Source: Paenibacillus farraposensis (GTDB lineage Bacteria; Bacillota; Bacilli; Paenibacillales; Paenibacillaceae). From it: DNA of 64,000 nt. Below, piece after piece: positions 54,552-64,000 of this stretch. The position numbers were made by a program, and so were the translations under genes. Where the stretch lies: assembly GCF_020736845.1 (NCBI RefSeq), contig NZ_JAFFQR010000112.1, positions 1 to 64,000 on the forward strand, written 5' to 3'. A model generated the notes under the pieces. The model worked only from the letters and a program-made list of their open reading frames with translations, was not told the DNA's origin and searched no databases. Positions within the stretch are counted from its first letter, which is position 1. Every line of letters starts with the position of its first letter.

Positions 54552-55319
54552 TTACTTTAGTCCGCCATATCGTCGTGATCTTTGCTGATATTCGCTCACT
54601 GCTTCGTATAAGTGCTCTTTCTTAAATTCAGGCCAATAAATATCCGTAAACCATAGCTCACTGTAAGCAAGCTGCCAAAGCATAAAATTACTGAGTCTAA
54701 GTTCACCACTTGTTCGAATCAGTAAATCAGGGTCTGGCATACCGCTGGAAAGCAACGTGTTCCCGATCATATCAGGCGTTATATCTTCTGGTTTAAGCTC
54801 TCCGTTTTCTATTTGACGGCCGAGCGCTTGCATGCATTCCGTGATCTCCAGACGACTGCCATAATTTAATGCAAAATTAAGAACAAGCCCGGTATTATGC
54901 TCGGTTCGGTGAATGGCCTCAGTCAATGCTTCAACGGTATAGGAAGGTAAATGCTCCTTGTTTCCCATCATCCGCACCTGCACATTTTTTTCAATCAGTT
55001 CATCCAGCTCAATAGCCAGAAACTCCTGTGGCAGCCGCATCAGAAAGTCGACTTCTTCCTTTGGGCGTGTCCAATTTTCCGTTGAAAAAGCAAATAGAGT
55101 CAAATACTTAATGCCCAGTTCATCCGCCGCAATTGCCGTGCGTTTCACTGCCTTCATTCCATTTTGATGCCCTACAATCCGCGGCATTCCAATCCGTTTG
55201 GCCCATCTGCCGTTTCCATCCATGATGACAGCAACATGCTTCGGAATATTGTCCTTTGAAATGGCCGGTGTTTGCTGTTTTTGTTCCCCGTTCCACCAAG
55301 ACCGAACCCGTTTGATCAT
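54552..55319 (-). CDS. uppS: Undecaprenyl diphosphate synthase
   Basis: cis-Prenyltransferase making the C55 lipid carrier for wall synthesis. The 255-aa protein shows HVAVIMDGNGRWAKRIGMPR with the catalytic Asp, FAFSTENWTRPKEEV, LLIRTSGELRLSNF and SELWFTDIYWPEF. A basic N-terminal extension precedes the core. ATG follows GGAGGAACTGGA. It is located between frr and cdsA as in B. subtilis. Confidence 0.97.
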   Translation of the reverse strand: MIKRVRSWWNGEQKQQTPAISKDNIPKHVAVIMDGNGRWAKRIGMPRIVGHQNGMKAVKRTAIAADELGIKYLTLFAFSTENWTRPKEEVDFLMRLPQEFLAIELDELIEKNVQVRMMGNKEHLPSYTVEALTEAIHRTEHNTGLVLNFALNYGSRLEITECMQALGRQIENGELKPEDITPDMIGNTLLSSGMPDPDLLIRTSGELRLSNFMLWQLAYSELWFTDIYWPEFKKEHLYEAVSEYQQRSRRYGGLK

Positions 55320-55373
55320 TCCAGTTCCTCCAGCATTCTCTGAAAATGTGCCTCAGGCTTGAAAAGAGACAAA

Positions 55374-55392
55374 CCCCACCGTAAGGGAGGGG
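55374..55392 (-). terminator. Terminator-like hairpin between frr and uppS
   Basis: CCCCTCC-CTTAC-GGTGGGG is read on the minus strand (7-bp stem with one mismatch), followed by TTTGTCTCTTTTC. The broken T-tract suggests partial termination. Confidence 0.5.
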
Positions 55393-55403
55393 CTGCCATT
55401 CTT

Positions 55404-55957
55404 TTAGACTTCCATAATTTCTTTTTCTTTTGCAGCTAACACTTTATCCACTTCAGTGATAAATTTATCAGTCGTTTTCTGGATATCTTCCTGATGTTTA
55501 CGGGATTCGTCCTCGGAAATATCAGTTTTCTCCATTTTTTTGATATCGTCATTAGCATCACGACGGATGTTACGAATGGCGATCTTTGCTTCTTCACCAT
55601 TCTTTTTCGTCATCTTTACCAATTCGGTTCTGCGTTCCTCAGTTAAAGCAGGAATGGTCAGACGGATGGTATTTCCATCATTTGATGGTGTCAAACCCAG
55701 ATCGGATTTTTGAATAGCGCGTTCGATATCGGCCAGGGAGGATTTGTCCCAAGGCTGAATCATCAAGGTCCGGCTGTCAGGCGTATTTACGTTTGCCAGC
55801 TGGTTGACCGGAGTCATTGCACCGTAATACTCAACTTGCACACGATCCAGCAAAGCTGGTGTTGCCCGTCCGGCACGCAAGGACGAAAGATCACGTTGCA
55901 ATGCCTGGATTGCTTTTTTCATGCGCTCTTCTGCACTCTTTTTCACGGATTGTGGCA

Positions 55958-55958
<1 letters not shown>
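55404..55958 (-). CDS. frr: Ribosome recycling factor
   Basis: Splits post-termination ribosomes with EF-G. The 184-aa protein ([57 protein letters not shown]) has the family length. Its ATG overlaps the pyrH stop by one base (TAATG), with AAGGGAG in the end of pyrH, so the two are coupled. Confidence 0.98.
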
Positions 55959-57458
<1,500 letters not shown>

Positions 57459-57506
57459 ATTATTTCCCTCCAAATTTGGTTTCAGTAGTATAAACAAGTT
57501 TTATTC

Positions 57507-57553
57507 CTTAAAAAAAGGGTAGTGAGAGGTTATCCACCTACCAACCACCCTTT
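57507..57553 (-). terminator. Hairpin between rpsB and tsf
   Basis: AAAGGGT and ACCCTTT arms with further GG/CC pairing inside are followed by TTTTTTTAAGG on the minus strand. It probably reduces tsf relative to rpsB transcription. Confidence 0.7.
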
Positions 57554-57598
57554 TCATTTAATTCATATAATTCATATAGGTATTTCCTGACGGAATTA

Positions 57599-58297
57599 TT
57601 ATGCTGTAGTTTCTTCGCCTTGGTTAGCTTCCATCACTGCATCAGCCATTTTACCAGTCAGCAATTTAACAGCGCGAATCGCGTCATCATTACCTGGGAT
57701 CACATAGTCGATTTCATCTGGATCGCAGTTTGTATCAACGATACCTACAATTGGGATACCCAATTTACGTGCTTCAGCAACCGCGATACGTTCTTTACGT
57801 GGATCAATGATGAACAGAGCGCTTGGAAGGCCCTTCATGTTTTTGATACCGCCCAAGAATTTTTCAAGACGATCTTTTTCTTTGCGAAGGATGATAACTT
57901 CTTTTTTAGGAAGAACTGCGAATGTGCCGTCCTCTTCCCAAGTTTCCAACTGTTTCAAGCGGTCAATACGCTTTTGAATGGTTTGGAAGTTAGTCAGCGT
58001 TCCACCCAACCAACGTTGGTTGATGTAGAATTGACCAGCGCGTTCTGCTTCTTCTTTAACAGAATCTTGCGCTTGTTTCTTAGTGCCTACGAACAGGATT
58101 GTACCGTTCTCAGCTGCAATGCTTTTTACAAAGTTGTAGGCTTCCTCAACTTTTTTCACTGTCTTTTGCAAGTCAATGATGTAAATACCGTTTCTTTCAG
58201 TGAAGATATAACGATCCATTTTCGGGTTCCAGCGACGTGTTTGGTGACCAAAGTGAACCCCAGCTTCCAAAAGCTGTTTCATGGAGATTACTGCCAT
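57599..58297 (-). CDS. rpsB: Ribosomal protein S2
   Basis: Small-subunit protein, 232 aa. [52 protein letters not shown] and [18 protein letters not shown] are invariant features. The ATG at 58297 follows AGGAGGTGCGTGAAG. A strong SigA promoter at 58423-58451 gives a leader of about 120 nt. tsf follows. Confidence 0.99.
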   Translation of the reverse strand: MAVISMKQLLEAGVHFGHQTRRWNPKMDRYIFTERNGIYIIDLQKTVKKVEEAYNFVKSIAAENGTILFVGTKKQAQDSVKEEAERAGQFYINQRWLGGTLTNFQTIQKRIDRLKQLETWEEDGTFAVLPKKEVIILRKEKDRLEKFLGGIKNMKGLPSALFIIDPRKERIAVAEARKLGIPIVGIVDTNCDPDEIDYVIPGNDDAIRAVKLLTGKMADAVMEANQGEETTA

Positions 58298-58422
58298 CTT
58301 CACGCACCTCCTAAGTTTGGTTTTTTGTGTGTCCTCCGCCGACATCATTTTTCATCAAGACTTTTCAGTTGAAAAGCACCCTTCATGAAATTAACCGACG
58401 TGCGTTTTTAACACCGTCAATT

Positions 58423-58451
58423 AATATACCATAACATTTGCATCGTTGCAA
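58423..58451 (-). promoter_or_regulatory. SigA promoter of rpsB
   Basis: TTGCAA (58451-58446) and TATATT (58428-58423) are spaced by exactly 17 nt on the minus strand. The leader behind it (about 120 nt) may hold an S2 autoregulatory element, which I could not identify. Confidence 0.75.
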
Positions 58452-58528
58452 CCAGCTTTTCGACATCGTTGAATCCATGCAAATTATGGCAGATCGCTTC
58501 CTTCTGGCAAGCATTTTGCGCAAATAAA

Positions 58529-58566
58529 AAGTCGTCCACTTGCCAGTTCGGTCAGTTGGACGACTT
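58529..58566 (-). terminator. Terminator of the flagellar/che operon
   Basis: AAGTCGTCCAAC and GTGGACGACTT form an 11-bp stem with an inner CTG..CAG extension, followed by TTTATTT on the minus strand. It overlaps the last codons of the MltG-like gene and closes the operon ahead of rpsB. Confidence 0.85.
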
Positions 58567-59199
58567 CTTTGTAATTTTGGTAATAATAGAACCAAAATCC
58601 TCACCTTTAGCAAATTCGTAAGTACCGGTACGGATTTTGGAATTAATTCTTTGAGCTTTAGCTGCCGCCTCGAATGCATCGGCATCCGAAACAACACCCG
58701 CCTTTTGCAGCCCGGATGCCACACTTCTTAAACTACTCCCCGATGCAATACTATATTGGATCTGCGGAGCAGCAGGCTGCTTGGGGATACCTGGAGCAGA
58801 TGCAGCACCAGATTTTTTCGCAAGCGGCTTATCCGGATTTTTCGGTATAGACGTGCTGGACGCAGGTTTGGAAGCATTCGAGGGTGCGCTGTTCGCCGGT
58901 GTCTTTGGTGCTGATGGCGTTTGAGCCGGCTTGGCCTTTTGGGGCGCAGTCGGTGTTTTTCTACCTTCCTTGATCACCTTATTCCGCCATTCCTCTTCTG
59001 TCATCCTCGGATCAGAACTGTCGCTGATCTGAAGATTTAACCTAGCGGCCGCCTGTTCCAATTGCTCACGAGTCATTTTTTTCGGGTCAATTGGAGATTG
59101 CTGTGATTGTCCCTGACCGATCATGGCCAATTGCAACAGCAGCGCACCTGTTATAAGCCCAGTACCCATACCCAACATAAATGAACGATTTTTGATCAT
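58552..59199 (-). CDS. Membrane-anchored protein with lone MltG/YceG-type N-domain
   Basis: 215-aa protein. It has an N-terminal signal-anchor (SFMLGMGTGLITGALLLQLAMIG), a middle part rich in Pro, Ala, Ser and Lys (about residues 80-150), and a C-terminal roughly 65-residue segment with IASGSSLRSVASGLQKAGVV and INSKIRTGTYEFAKGEDFGS. The latter resembles the LysM-like module that precedes the catalytic domain of endolytic transglycosylase MltG, but the catalytic domain is missing. It overlaps the SwrB-like gene by 4 nt. I infer a wall-associated role near flagella or the divisome. Start ATG 59199 is certain from the overlap. Confidence 0.75.
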   Translation of the reverse strand: MIKNRSFMLGMGTGLITGALLLQLAMIGQGQSQQSPIDPKKMTREQLEQAAARLNLQISDSSDPRMTEEEWRNKVIKEGRKTPTAPQKAKPAQTPSAPKTPANSAPSNASKPASSTSIPKNPDKPLAKKSGAASAPGIPKQPAAPQIQYSIASGSSLRSVASGLQKAGVVSDADAFEAAAKAQRINSKIRTGTYEFAKGEDFGSIITKITKKSSN

Positions 59200-59828
59200 C
59201 TCAGATCCTCCCGTTCTTCCAGTTGCAATATGAGCTTTACCTCGCCCCGCTGGATGCCTAATTGCTTGGCTATGTAATCCACCGATTTCCCCTGCTCATG
59301 CAGCGCAAACAGCTCCTGATAACGATCGCGGATAGATTCCGTCTTCTGTTCAGTTTCAGTCTCTTGCAACACTGCCTGCTCATCCCCGGTTACGAGGAGA
59401 GCGTCCGAATGAGCATGCTCCTCTTGTGCGGGCCTCGCGGACGGCGGCCGATAGAACTGGCCATACGCAGCCGCAGCCTGTTGTGGAATCCCTGCATAGC
59501 CTACATTTTCATTTGTAGACTCCGCTTGTGTAGAGGCAACGGCAAATGCAGCCTGCCGCTCAAGCTCTACAATACGGTTCCGAAGCTCGGCTACCTGCTC
59601 CTGTAATGCAACCTGCTTAGCCGCATGTTCCTGCTTCATGCCGGATACAAGCTCAATCAGCTCGTTATTGTCGCTTTCAATATCGGCCATATATTGCTCC
59701 AGTGTGGCCTCGACCTTTTGGACGACTGCCTCTTCTGTTCCGCGGCCCGGCTGACGTTTAGGCAGCAGCAAGGCGTAGACAACAGCTGCAGCGCCCAGCA
59801 GAACGATATAAATCCATGGTTGGTCCAC
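59196..59828 (-). CDS. SwrB-like membrane protein with C-terminal HTH (DUF6115-type)
   Basis: 210-aa bitopic protein: a membrane helix at the N-terminus (WIYIVLLGAAAVVYALLL), a coiled coil (about 33-95), a variable middle, and a C-terminal helix-turn-helix-like segment (LFALHEQGKSVDYIAKQLGIQRGEVKLILQL). This layout and the place between sigD and rpsB match B. subtilis SwrB (YlxL), which promotes flagellar export-apparatus maturation. Sequence identity cannot be judged, so the symbol is left empty. The start is GTG at 59828, 8 nt after AAGGAGAC. Confidence 0.7.
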   Translation of the reverse strand: MDQPWIYIVLLGAAAVVYALLLPKRQPGRGTEEAVVQKVEATLEQYMADIESDNNELIELVSGMKQEHAAKQVALQEQVAELRNRIVELERQAAFAVASTQAESTNENVGYAGIPQQAAAAYGQFYRPPSARPAQEEHAHSDALLVTGDEQAVLQETETEQKTESIRDRYQELFALHEQGKSVDYIAKQLGIQRGEVKLILQLEEREDLR

Positions 59829-59869
59829 TCCCCATCGTCTCCTTTAATAATGCTTCTCCGCCTGTCGTA

Positions 59870-60190
59870 TCAGAGCGAAAAGTCAATATGGTGCCCCTTG
59901 TACGGATGCTCTGCCGGATGCTCCTTAGGTAGCTCATTCTCACCAGACCGGGAGCGGCTTGGCTGTGACGGTTTCCTGCCTTGCTCTCCTGTTTGCCGCT
60001 CACCGACAAATGTTTCCGCAGACTCATCTACCCCGCTGCTTCTCTGACGCATATTTTCCGTTTCCAACGCGGCTTTTTGCCCTAGCAACGCCTGATCATT
60101 CATCGGCCGCTGCAGGAACTCATTTTGGTATTTACCCGCTTCACTGGTACGAGGTACGGCAATTTGCAATTCAACAGCTTTCAAGCTCAT
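59870..60190 (-). CDS. Small hydrophilic protein of the flagellar region, unknown
   Basis: 106-aa protein beginning MSLKAVELQIAVPRTSEAGK and ending YKGHHIDFSL. It is charged and Gln/Glu/Ser-rich, with no membrane segment or cysteines, and probably largely unstructured in the middle. The ATG at 60190 follows AAAGGACGTGGTCCA; the frame is open to 60304 but that part overlaps fapA. It lies between fapA and the SwrB-like gene in the same operon. I do not recognise a functional domain; the conserved-looking ends hint at short binding motifs. Confidence 0.7.
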   Translation of the reverse strand: MSLKAVELQIAVPRTSEAGKYQNEFLQRPMNDQALLGQKAALETENMRQRSSGVDESAETFVGERQTGEQGRKPSQPSRSRSGENELPKEHPAEHPYKGHHIDFSL

Positions 60191-60269
60191 TGGACCACGT
60201 CCTTTCCGATTGAGCATCTGTATCTGTCTTCGAGGAATACAATGTTGAGTTATGATCTGTATATCAAAG

Positions 60270-61679
60270 TTAAACGTAAGCGGACATGCTGATGTCTCCC
60301 TCATGATAATAAAACGCCATTCTATCCACTGAATCTTTAATATATTTCGTATATCTGCCGATAACTATTTTAGAGCCGCCGTAAATTGTATTTTTCACTT
60401 CTACCCGTGCCTGGCTCGTATCTTCCAATGTTCGTTCAATTTCAAGCATTCTGGATTTGGTCTCCAAAAGCTCTTGTTCGTTCGATTTTTTAGTAGATGT
60501 CAGCTTGATCCGCATCGCCATTCTTTCAGGCGCAAGCTGTCCAGAGGCCGCCAGCTGATCCAAGATGGCAAGAGCCTTATTGGTTTTATCCTGACTGTCA
60601 GTCTGCTGCTTCAAACGCGCTCGCAGTTCTGTCAGCTCATCACGCAGTTCCGGAAGTACGCCCACTTCGATCGTGGTAGCTGTGGACATCGTGTTACCAA
60701 TCGTACGCGCCACTACCTTTTCGCCAGCTTGTATATTGCCGCCTACGATGAGTCCTTTGGTTCTCTCGCAGATTACATTCCGGCTCGCCTTAAGCCTGGA
60801 ATGCATAATACTCTGGGATACAAGTATATCACCTCCCGCTATGACGTTACCATCCTGTATAAAGGAGCATTTGACGTTTTGTGCTGCTTTTACATAGCCT
60901 TTGTGGTATCCAATAATACCCCCGCTGATCTCCACCGAACCTTCCGCTTCCAGTTCAGCACCTTCCACACCACCGACGACACGGATGTCGCCAGCCGCTC
61001 GAATACGAAACCCTGTCAAAACATTTCCACGAATGACGACGGTTCCAACAAAATCAATGTTTCCGATACTGTAATCCACGTCCCCTTTCACTTCATATAC
61101 AGGGAATACATTAAGTTTGCCTTTTTCAGTTGTTGTCACCAATCCATCAATAGCCGCATACATCGCAATGCCTTCAGGATGAACCACTACATTTTTACCA
61201 ACCTTGAAGCGCGCCTCCTTACCCGGAAGAAAAGGAATTTCCTCTCCGGTTACAGCAATCCCCGGAACACCAGGTACAGGTTCAACCCGTTCGGCAATCA
61301 GTTGTCCACGCCTTACATTTTTCAAACGGGTTAATTCTTTATAGTTCACCCGTCCATCAACGGTTTCAAGAGGCTTATGTTCATCTTCCCCGGTTACAAT
61401 ATCAGCCAGATTAATTTTTCCATTTTTTCCATGAATCGGTTGCTTTCCCTGAGCTATCAATAATTTGGTAAAGAAATAATCTTCCGGACATGCCGCAAAA
61501 GTATGAATCGCATCAGTAATCAAACCATAGGATATTTTTTGGTTGCGCAAATAACGTTCTAGTTCTTCCACAGAACAGGCAAAGCCTTCTTCACGCTTGG
61601 CAAATTCTAAGTAGGCGGTTTGTTTGTCAGGTGAAACAACCACTTTTAAAAATTGGTCCAAAGCAAATTGCTTCTCCAT
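60270..61679 (-). CDS. fapA: FapA-family protein (DUF342)
   Basis: 469-aa protein of the FapA/DUF342 family: an N-terminal domain, a right-handed beta-helix or polymer-like repeat core with many G-D/N repeats (VKGDVDYSIGNIDFVGTVVIRGNV, AAGDIRVVGGVEGAELEAEGSVE), and a C-terminal coiled coil (LRDELTELRARLKQQ; about 350-420). In Vibrio a FapA links to flagellar regulation; in Gram-positives the role is unclear. Position directly after sigD supports a flagellar or motility link. It begins at ATG 61679, 45 nt after sigD. Confidence 0.85.
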   Translation of the reverse strand: MEKQFALDQFLKVVVSPDKQTAYLEFAKREEGFACSVEELERYLRNQKISYGLITDAIHTFAACPEDYFFTKLLIAQGKQPIHGKNGKINLADIVTGEDEHKPLETVDGRVNYKELTRLKNVRRGQLIAERVEPVPGVPGIAVTGEEIPFLPGKEARFKVGKNVVVHPEGIAMYAAIDGLVTTTEKGKLNVFPVYEVKGDVDYSIGNIDFVGTVVIRGNVLTGFRIRAAGDIRVVGGVEGAELEAEGSVEISGGIIGYHKGYVKAAQNVKCSFIQDGNVIAGGDILVSQSIMHSRLKASRNVICERTKGLIVGGNIQAGEKVVARTIGNTMSTATTIEVGVLPELRDELTELRARLKQQTDSQDKTNKALAILDQLAASGQLAPERMAMRIKLTSTKKSNEQELLETKSRMLEIERTLEDTSQARVEVKNTIYGGSKIVIGRYTKYIKDSVDRMAFYYHEGDISMSAYV

Positions 61680-61724
61680 AAGGGGTGCTCCTTCCGTCTA
61701 ACTGATACTGTAACCTCCCGTATG

Positions 61725-62513
61725 TTAATCTTTACGCATTAACAAATCCCGTTGTTTATCCAATGTCGCTCTCAAACGTAGTATTGCTTTGGAATGCAAC
61801 TGCGAAATTCTTGAAGGAGAAAGCGACATGACCTCAGCAATCTCGCTGAGTGACAAGTCCTCGTAATACAATAAAGAAACAACGATACGCTCTTTTTCAG
61901 TCAATTTGTCAATGCCTTGTGCAAGCGCATCGCGGAGTGTAAATTCATTGACTTTATGATCCGGATTTTTTGCCTTTTCGTCCACCAGCAGGGAAAGCCG
62001 TGTTTCCGACTCTTCCTCGCGGATCGGGTCCTCTAGTGAAACGATCGACATCACGGCGACTTCCTGAATCATATTTTGAAATTCTTTTTCAGAGACGTCT
62101 AAATAATGGCTCATCTCTTTATCGCTTACCGTACGCAAATATCTCTGTTCCAAGTGCTGGTAGGCATCTTCAATTTTCTTTGCTTTTTCCCTTACCGAAC
62201 GAGGAACCCAATCTCCTTGACGAAGACCATCCAAAATCGCTCCGCGAACACGCCAAGAAGCATAAGTCTCAAACTGTAAACCACGTTCATAGTCAAACTT
62301 TTCCAAAGCATCAATCAAGCCCATAACACCGTTACTCGCCAGATCGTCTTTGGATACATTTTTAGGTAAGCCTACTGCAAGCCGACCTGACACATACTCC
62401 ACAATATGAAGATACTTTTCAATTAACTGCTTTTTTGCTTCCTTGTCACCGTGTTCTTTCCATTGCTCCCACAGCTCCGAATGGTTTAAATGAGCGGCTT
62501 TTCGCTCGTTCAT
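61725..62513 (-). CDS. sigD: Motility sigma factor SigD (FliA/WhiG family)
   Basis: Sigma-28-type factor for late flagellar, chemotaxis and autolysin genes. The 262-aa protein has region 2 (YLHIVEYVSGRLAVGLPKN, GVMGLIDALEKFDYERGLQF, FETYASWRVRGAILDGLR), region 3 (RSVREKAKKIEDAY) and region 4 (LTEKERIVVSLLYYEDLSLSEIAEVMSLSPSRISQLHSKAI). The ATG at 62513 (MNERKAAH) is placed 8 nt after GGAGG; a GTG at 62522 abuts the site. It follows cheC-cheD and a membrane protein in the fla/che operon. Confidence 0.95.
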   Translation of the reverse strand: MNERKAAHLNHSELWEQWKEHGDKEAKKQLIEKYLHIVEYVSGRLAVGLPKNVSKDDLASNGVMGLIDALEKFDYERGLQFETYASWRVRGAILDGLRQGDWVPRSVREKAKKIEDAYQHLEQRYLRTVSDKEMSHYLDVSEKEFQNMIQEVAVMSIVSLEDPIREEESETRLSLLVDEKAKNPDHKVNEFTLRDALAQGIDKLTEKERIVVSLLYYEDLSLSEIAEVMSLSPSRISQLHSKAILRLRATLDKQRDLLMRKD

Positions 62514-62527
62514 CGGCTTCACCCTCC

Positions 62528-62941
62528 TTATTTGTCTGTCAGGTGACGAACGGCCTTGGCCAATTCTTCAGGGTTCTTGTTGGAAACCAGCTTAGGCGGG
62601 TTTAAAGGTGCAAAACCGTTATCTCCCACGTCCGTCTGCTCTGGTTTCGGTTTCAGCAAATCATTCAGATTCTCATTTTCGTCTGGTGTCGTCAAGTCCA
62701 GATTTTCTCCCACGCCATCCACTTGAGAGCTTGCCCGGCTTTGGGCGTTCCCCAGATCTGGCCGCGCTACAACACCAAGTGTCCAGCGCAGCACAAATGC
62801 AAGCAGGAACCAAAAAACAAAGGCGATCAAGCCACGAATTAAGCTCGTGGTCAGCAGATTGCTGCCAACGGACAACACAAAAGTCAGAATGAATCCGACT
62901 ACTCCAGACCAAAGATTAATGCGTAAGCTGCCAAATAACAT
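62528..62941 (-). CDS. Membrane protein between cheD and sigD, unknown
   Basis: 137-aa protein with two predicted membrane helices (LWSGVVGFILTFVLSVGSNLL and GLIAFVFWFLLAFVLRW) and an acidic, Asn/Pro-rich cytoplasmic tail ending ELAKAVRHLTDK. It starts 2 nt after cheD and ends 14 nt before sigD, so it is part of the operon. I do not recognise it from Bacillus, where cheD is directly followed by sigD. It may be a Paenibacillus-specific motility protein; no catalytic motif is visible. Confidence 0.75.
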   Translation of the reverse strand: MLFGSLRINLWSGVVGFILTFVLSVGSNLLTTSLIRGLIAFVFWFLLAFVLRWTLGVVARPDLGNAQSRASSQVDGVGENLDLTTPDENENLNDLLKPKPEQTDVGDNGFAPLNPPKLVSNKNPEELAKAVRHLTDK

Positions 62942-62943
62942 GA

Positions 62944-63441
62944 TTATAATTCCTTTACACCTTTTTGTACGCTTCGAATGTTCAAAACGCCAGTTTCACT
63001 ATCCAACTCAATCGTACGTCCGTAATTACCGCCCGTATCCTCTGCCACCAAAGGAATACCGAGATGTACGAGCATTTCCTTGCATGATTCTACATTACGC
63101 GGGCCAATCCTCATGGTATCTCCGCTTCCGGCGAAGGCAAACATCTGCGCTCCGCCTGCCATTTTGGCAATCAATCTGCGGCGTTCGGCTCCCAATTTCA
63201 GCATCCGCTCCAATAGCTCGGGCAGGGCTGTATCCGCGTATTTGGCAATGTTCAGTTGTCCTTCACGTGCAATGTCCGAGGACGGTAGCATCACGTGTGC
63301 CATACCTGCCAGTTTCAAATGCGGATCATAGAGGGTCAATCCGACGCAGGAGCCAAGTCCTGTCGTGCGAATCAAATTCGGGCTGCTGGTTACATTCAAG
63401 TCAGCCATGCCGACCTTAATAATGCTTTTATCCTCAATCAT
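62944..63441 (-). CDS. cheD: Chemoreceptor glutamine deamidase CheD
   Basis: Deamidates Gln to Glu in methyl-accepting chemotaxis proteins and works with CheC. The 165-aa protein has the catalytic Cys in TTGLGSCVGLTLYD (C32), the His in LAGMAHVMLPSS (about H49), and GGAQMF and RIGPRNVESCKEML. It overlaps cheC by 8 nt, coupling the two in translation. Length is the family norm. Confidence 0.95.
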   Translation of the reverse strand: MIEDKSIIKVGMADLNVTSSPNLIRTTGLGSCVGLTLYDPHLKLAGMAHVMLPSSDIAREGQLNIAKYADTALPELLERMLKLGAERRRLIAKMAGGAQMFAFAGSGDTMRIGPRNVESCKEMLVHLGIPLVAEDTGGNYGRTIELDSETGVLNIRSVQKGVKEL

Positions 63442-64000
63442 CGTTCAACGGGACTCCTAACGACCTAAATATTTTCTCGAACGAGTCTGGATCAGGAATC
63501 AGGAAAAATTGACCTTCAATCTGATTCTGCCCTTCCAAAAACGATGTGTCAATCAATAAAGCCGCATCCCCCATTTGCCCAAATTGCAGCAGGCCGTAGC
63601 TTAGGATGGCTCCCGCCATATCCATAGCCAGCGCAGGAACTGTCGGATACATAGACAAACGTGTGAAATCGGCCAGTGAGGACAGGTATGAGCCTGCTAA
63701 AATATTACCGATCTCGGATAAGGCTGAATGCTCCATTTCGTTAAAGCTGTCCTCGTCATCAGAAGGAATGCTCGCCAAACGGGAAAGAAGACTTTTGGCT
63801 GCCTGAGGCTGCAATATAAAAAACAGATTGCCGGGTGCTTCCCCTTCGACTCTAAAAAACACTGCAACAACAAGTTGTTCATAGCCGCCGACTTTTTCGG
63901 CAATTTCCTCAAAGGGTAGCATTTGTACTTTAGGCACACCCATGTCAATCGGTTTATTGAGAAGCCGGGAAAGCGCTGTAGCAGCGTTTCCCGAGCCAAT
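63434..64000 (-). CDS. cheC: CheY-P phosphatase CheC, 5' end outside window
   Basis: CheC dephosphorylates CheY-P and binds CheD in the B. subtilis adaptation system. The visible 188 codons run to the edge. The first active-site helix is partly present (IGSGNAATALSRLLNKPI) and the second is intact (EMEHSALSEIGNILAGSYLSS ... YPTVPA). The frame is open through base 64000, so the beginning, probably 15-20 codons, is missing; a shorter reading from the ATG at 63943 is only internal. Confidence 0.93.
   Translation of the reverse strand: MGSGNAATALSRLLNKPIDMGVPKVQMLPFEEIAEKVGGYEQLVVAVFFRVEGEAPGNLFFILQPQAAKSLLSRLASIPSDDEDSFNEMEHSALSEIGNILAGSYLSSLADFTRLSMYPTVPALAMDMAGAILSYGLLQFGQMGDAALLIDTSFLEGQNQIEGQFFLIPDPDSFEKIFRSLGVPLNDD

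Noticed and set aside
57620..58372. Plus-strand ORF of 250 codons opposite rpsB
   Set aside because: Shadow of the S2 gene with biased codon composition; the S2 call is certain.

Overview
The window is a stretch of a Gram-positive, endospore-forming, motile Firmicute chromosome, almost certainly Paenibacillus (P. polymyxa-like). Three things point there: the gene order tracks the Bacillus subtilis polC-recA-ymcA segment with Paenibacillus-type differences, it holds many sporulation genes (spoVS, sleB, spoIIIE, dpaAB, ylxY), and it uses AGGAGG-type ribosome binding sites with many TTG and GTG starts. Every gene I can support lies on the minus strand, so transcription runs from high to low coordinate. 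I saw no tRNA, rRNA, insertion sequence, prophage or CRISPR array. This is conserved core chromosome, not an accessory island.

Layout in the direction of transcription. 64000-58552: the end of the flagellar/chemotaxis operon (cheC cut by the window edge, cheD, a membrane protein, sigD, fapA, a small hydrophilic protein, a SwrB-like protein, and a lone MltG-type domain protein). 58298-54552: rpsB, tsf, pyrH, frr, uppS (translation, UMP kinase, lipid carrier). 54534-45066: cdsA, dxr, rseP, proS, polC. 44950-36103: a leader with terminator-like hairpins, then rimP, nusA, rnpM(ylxR), rplGA(ylxQ), infB, rbfA, nrnA, truB, ribF, rpsO. 35889-30800: pnp, ylxY, mlpA, dut. 30636-25799: dpaA-dpaB, then asd-dapG-dapA. 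DapA makes the precursor that DpaAB oxidises to dipicolinic acid for the spore core. 25531-19775: rnjB, tepA-ylzJ, spoIIIE. 19554-11805: sleB, the EF-P 5-aminopentanol set ymfF-ymfH-ymfI, ymfJ, ymfK, rodZ, a 54-residue membrane protein missed by length cut-offs, and yajQ. 11596-7372: pgsA, cinA, recA (with a LexA box), recX. 7004-1: rny, ymdB, spoVS, an M19 dipeptidase, pduL, miaB, and ricA cut by the window start.

Sequence-level observations that go beyond gene naming: (i) ymdB has no ATG, GTG or TTG at its 5' end, and an ATC codon sits where homologues have the initiator Met, 6 nt from a strong Shine-Dalgarno; (ii) proS is the archaeal/eukaryal-type enzyme lacking the editing insertion, in the slot where B. 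subtilis keeps the bacterial type; (iii) promoter-like sequences for four or five sporulation sigma factors fit the roles of the genes behind them (SigH-spoVS, SigE-ylxY, SigG-sleB, SigK-dpaAB, possibly SigF/G-tepA); (iv) the rimP-nusA leader carries terminator-like hairpins with poor U-tracts, as expected for NusA autoregulation; (v) IF2 has a roughly 190-residue Gln/Asn/Gly/Arg-rich disordered arm with a possible internal start. I did not find a convincing wholly new multi-gene system. The least-understood cluster is the trio at 58552-60190 in the flagellar operon. All promoter, terminator and start calls were made by eye; no database search was run.
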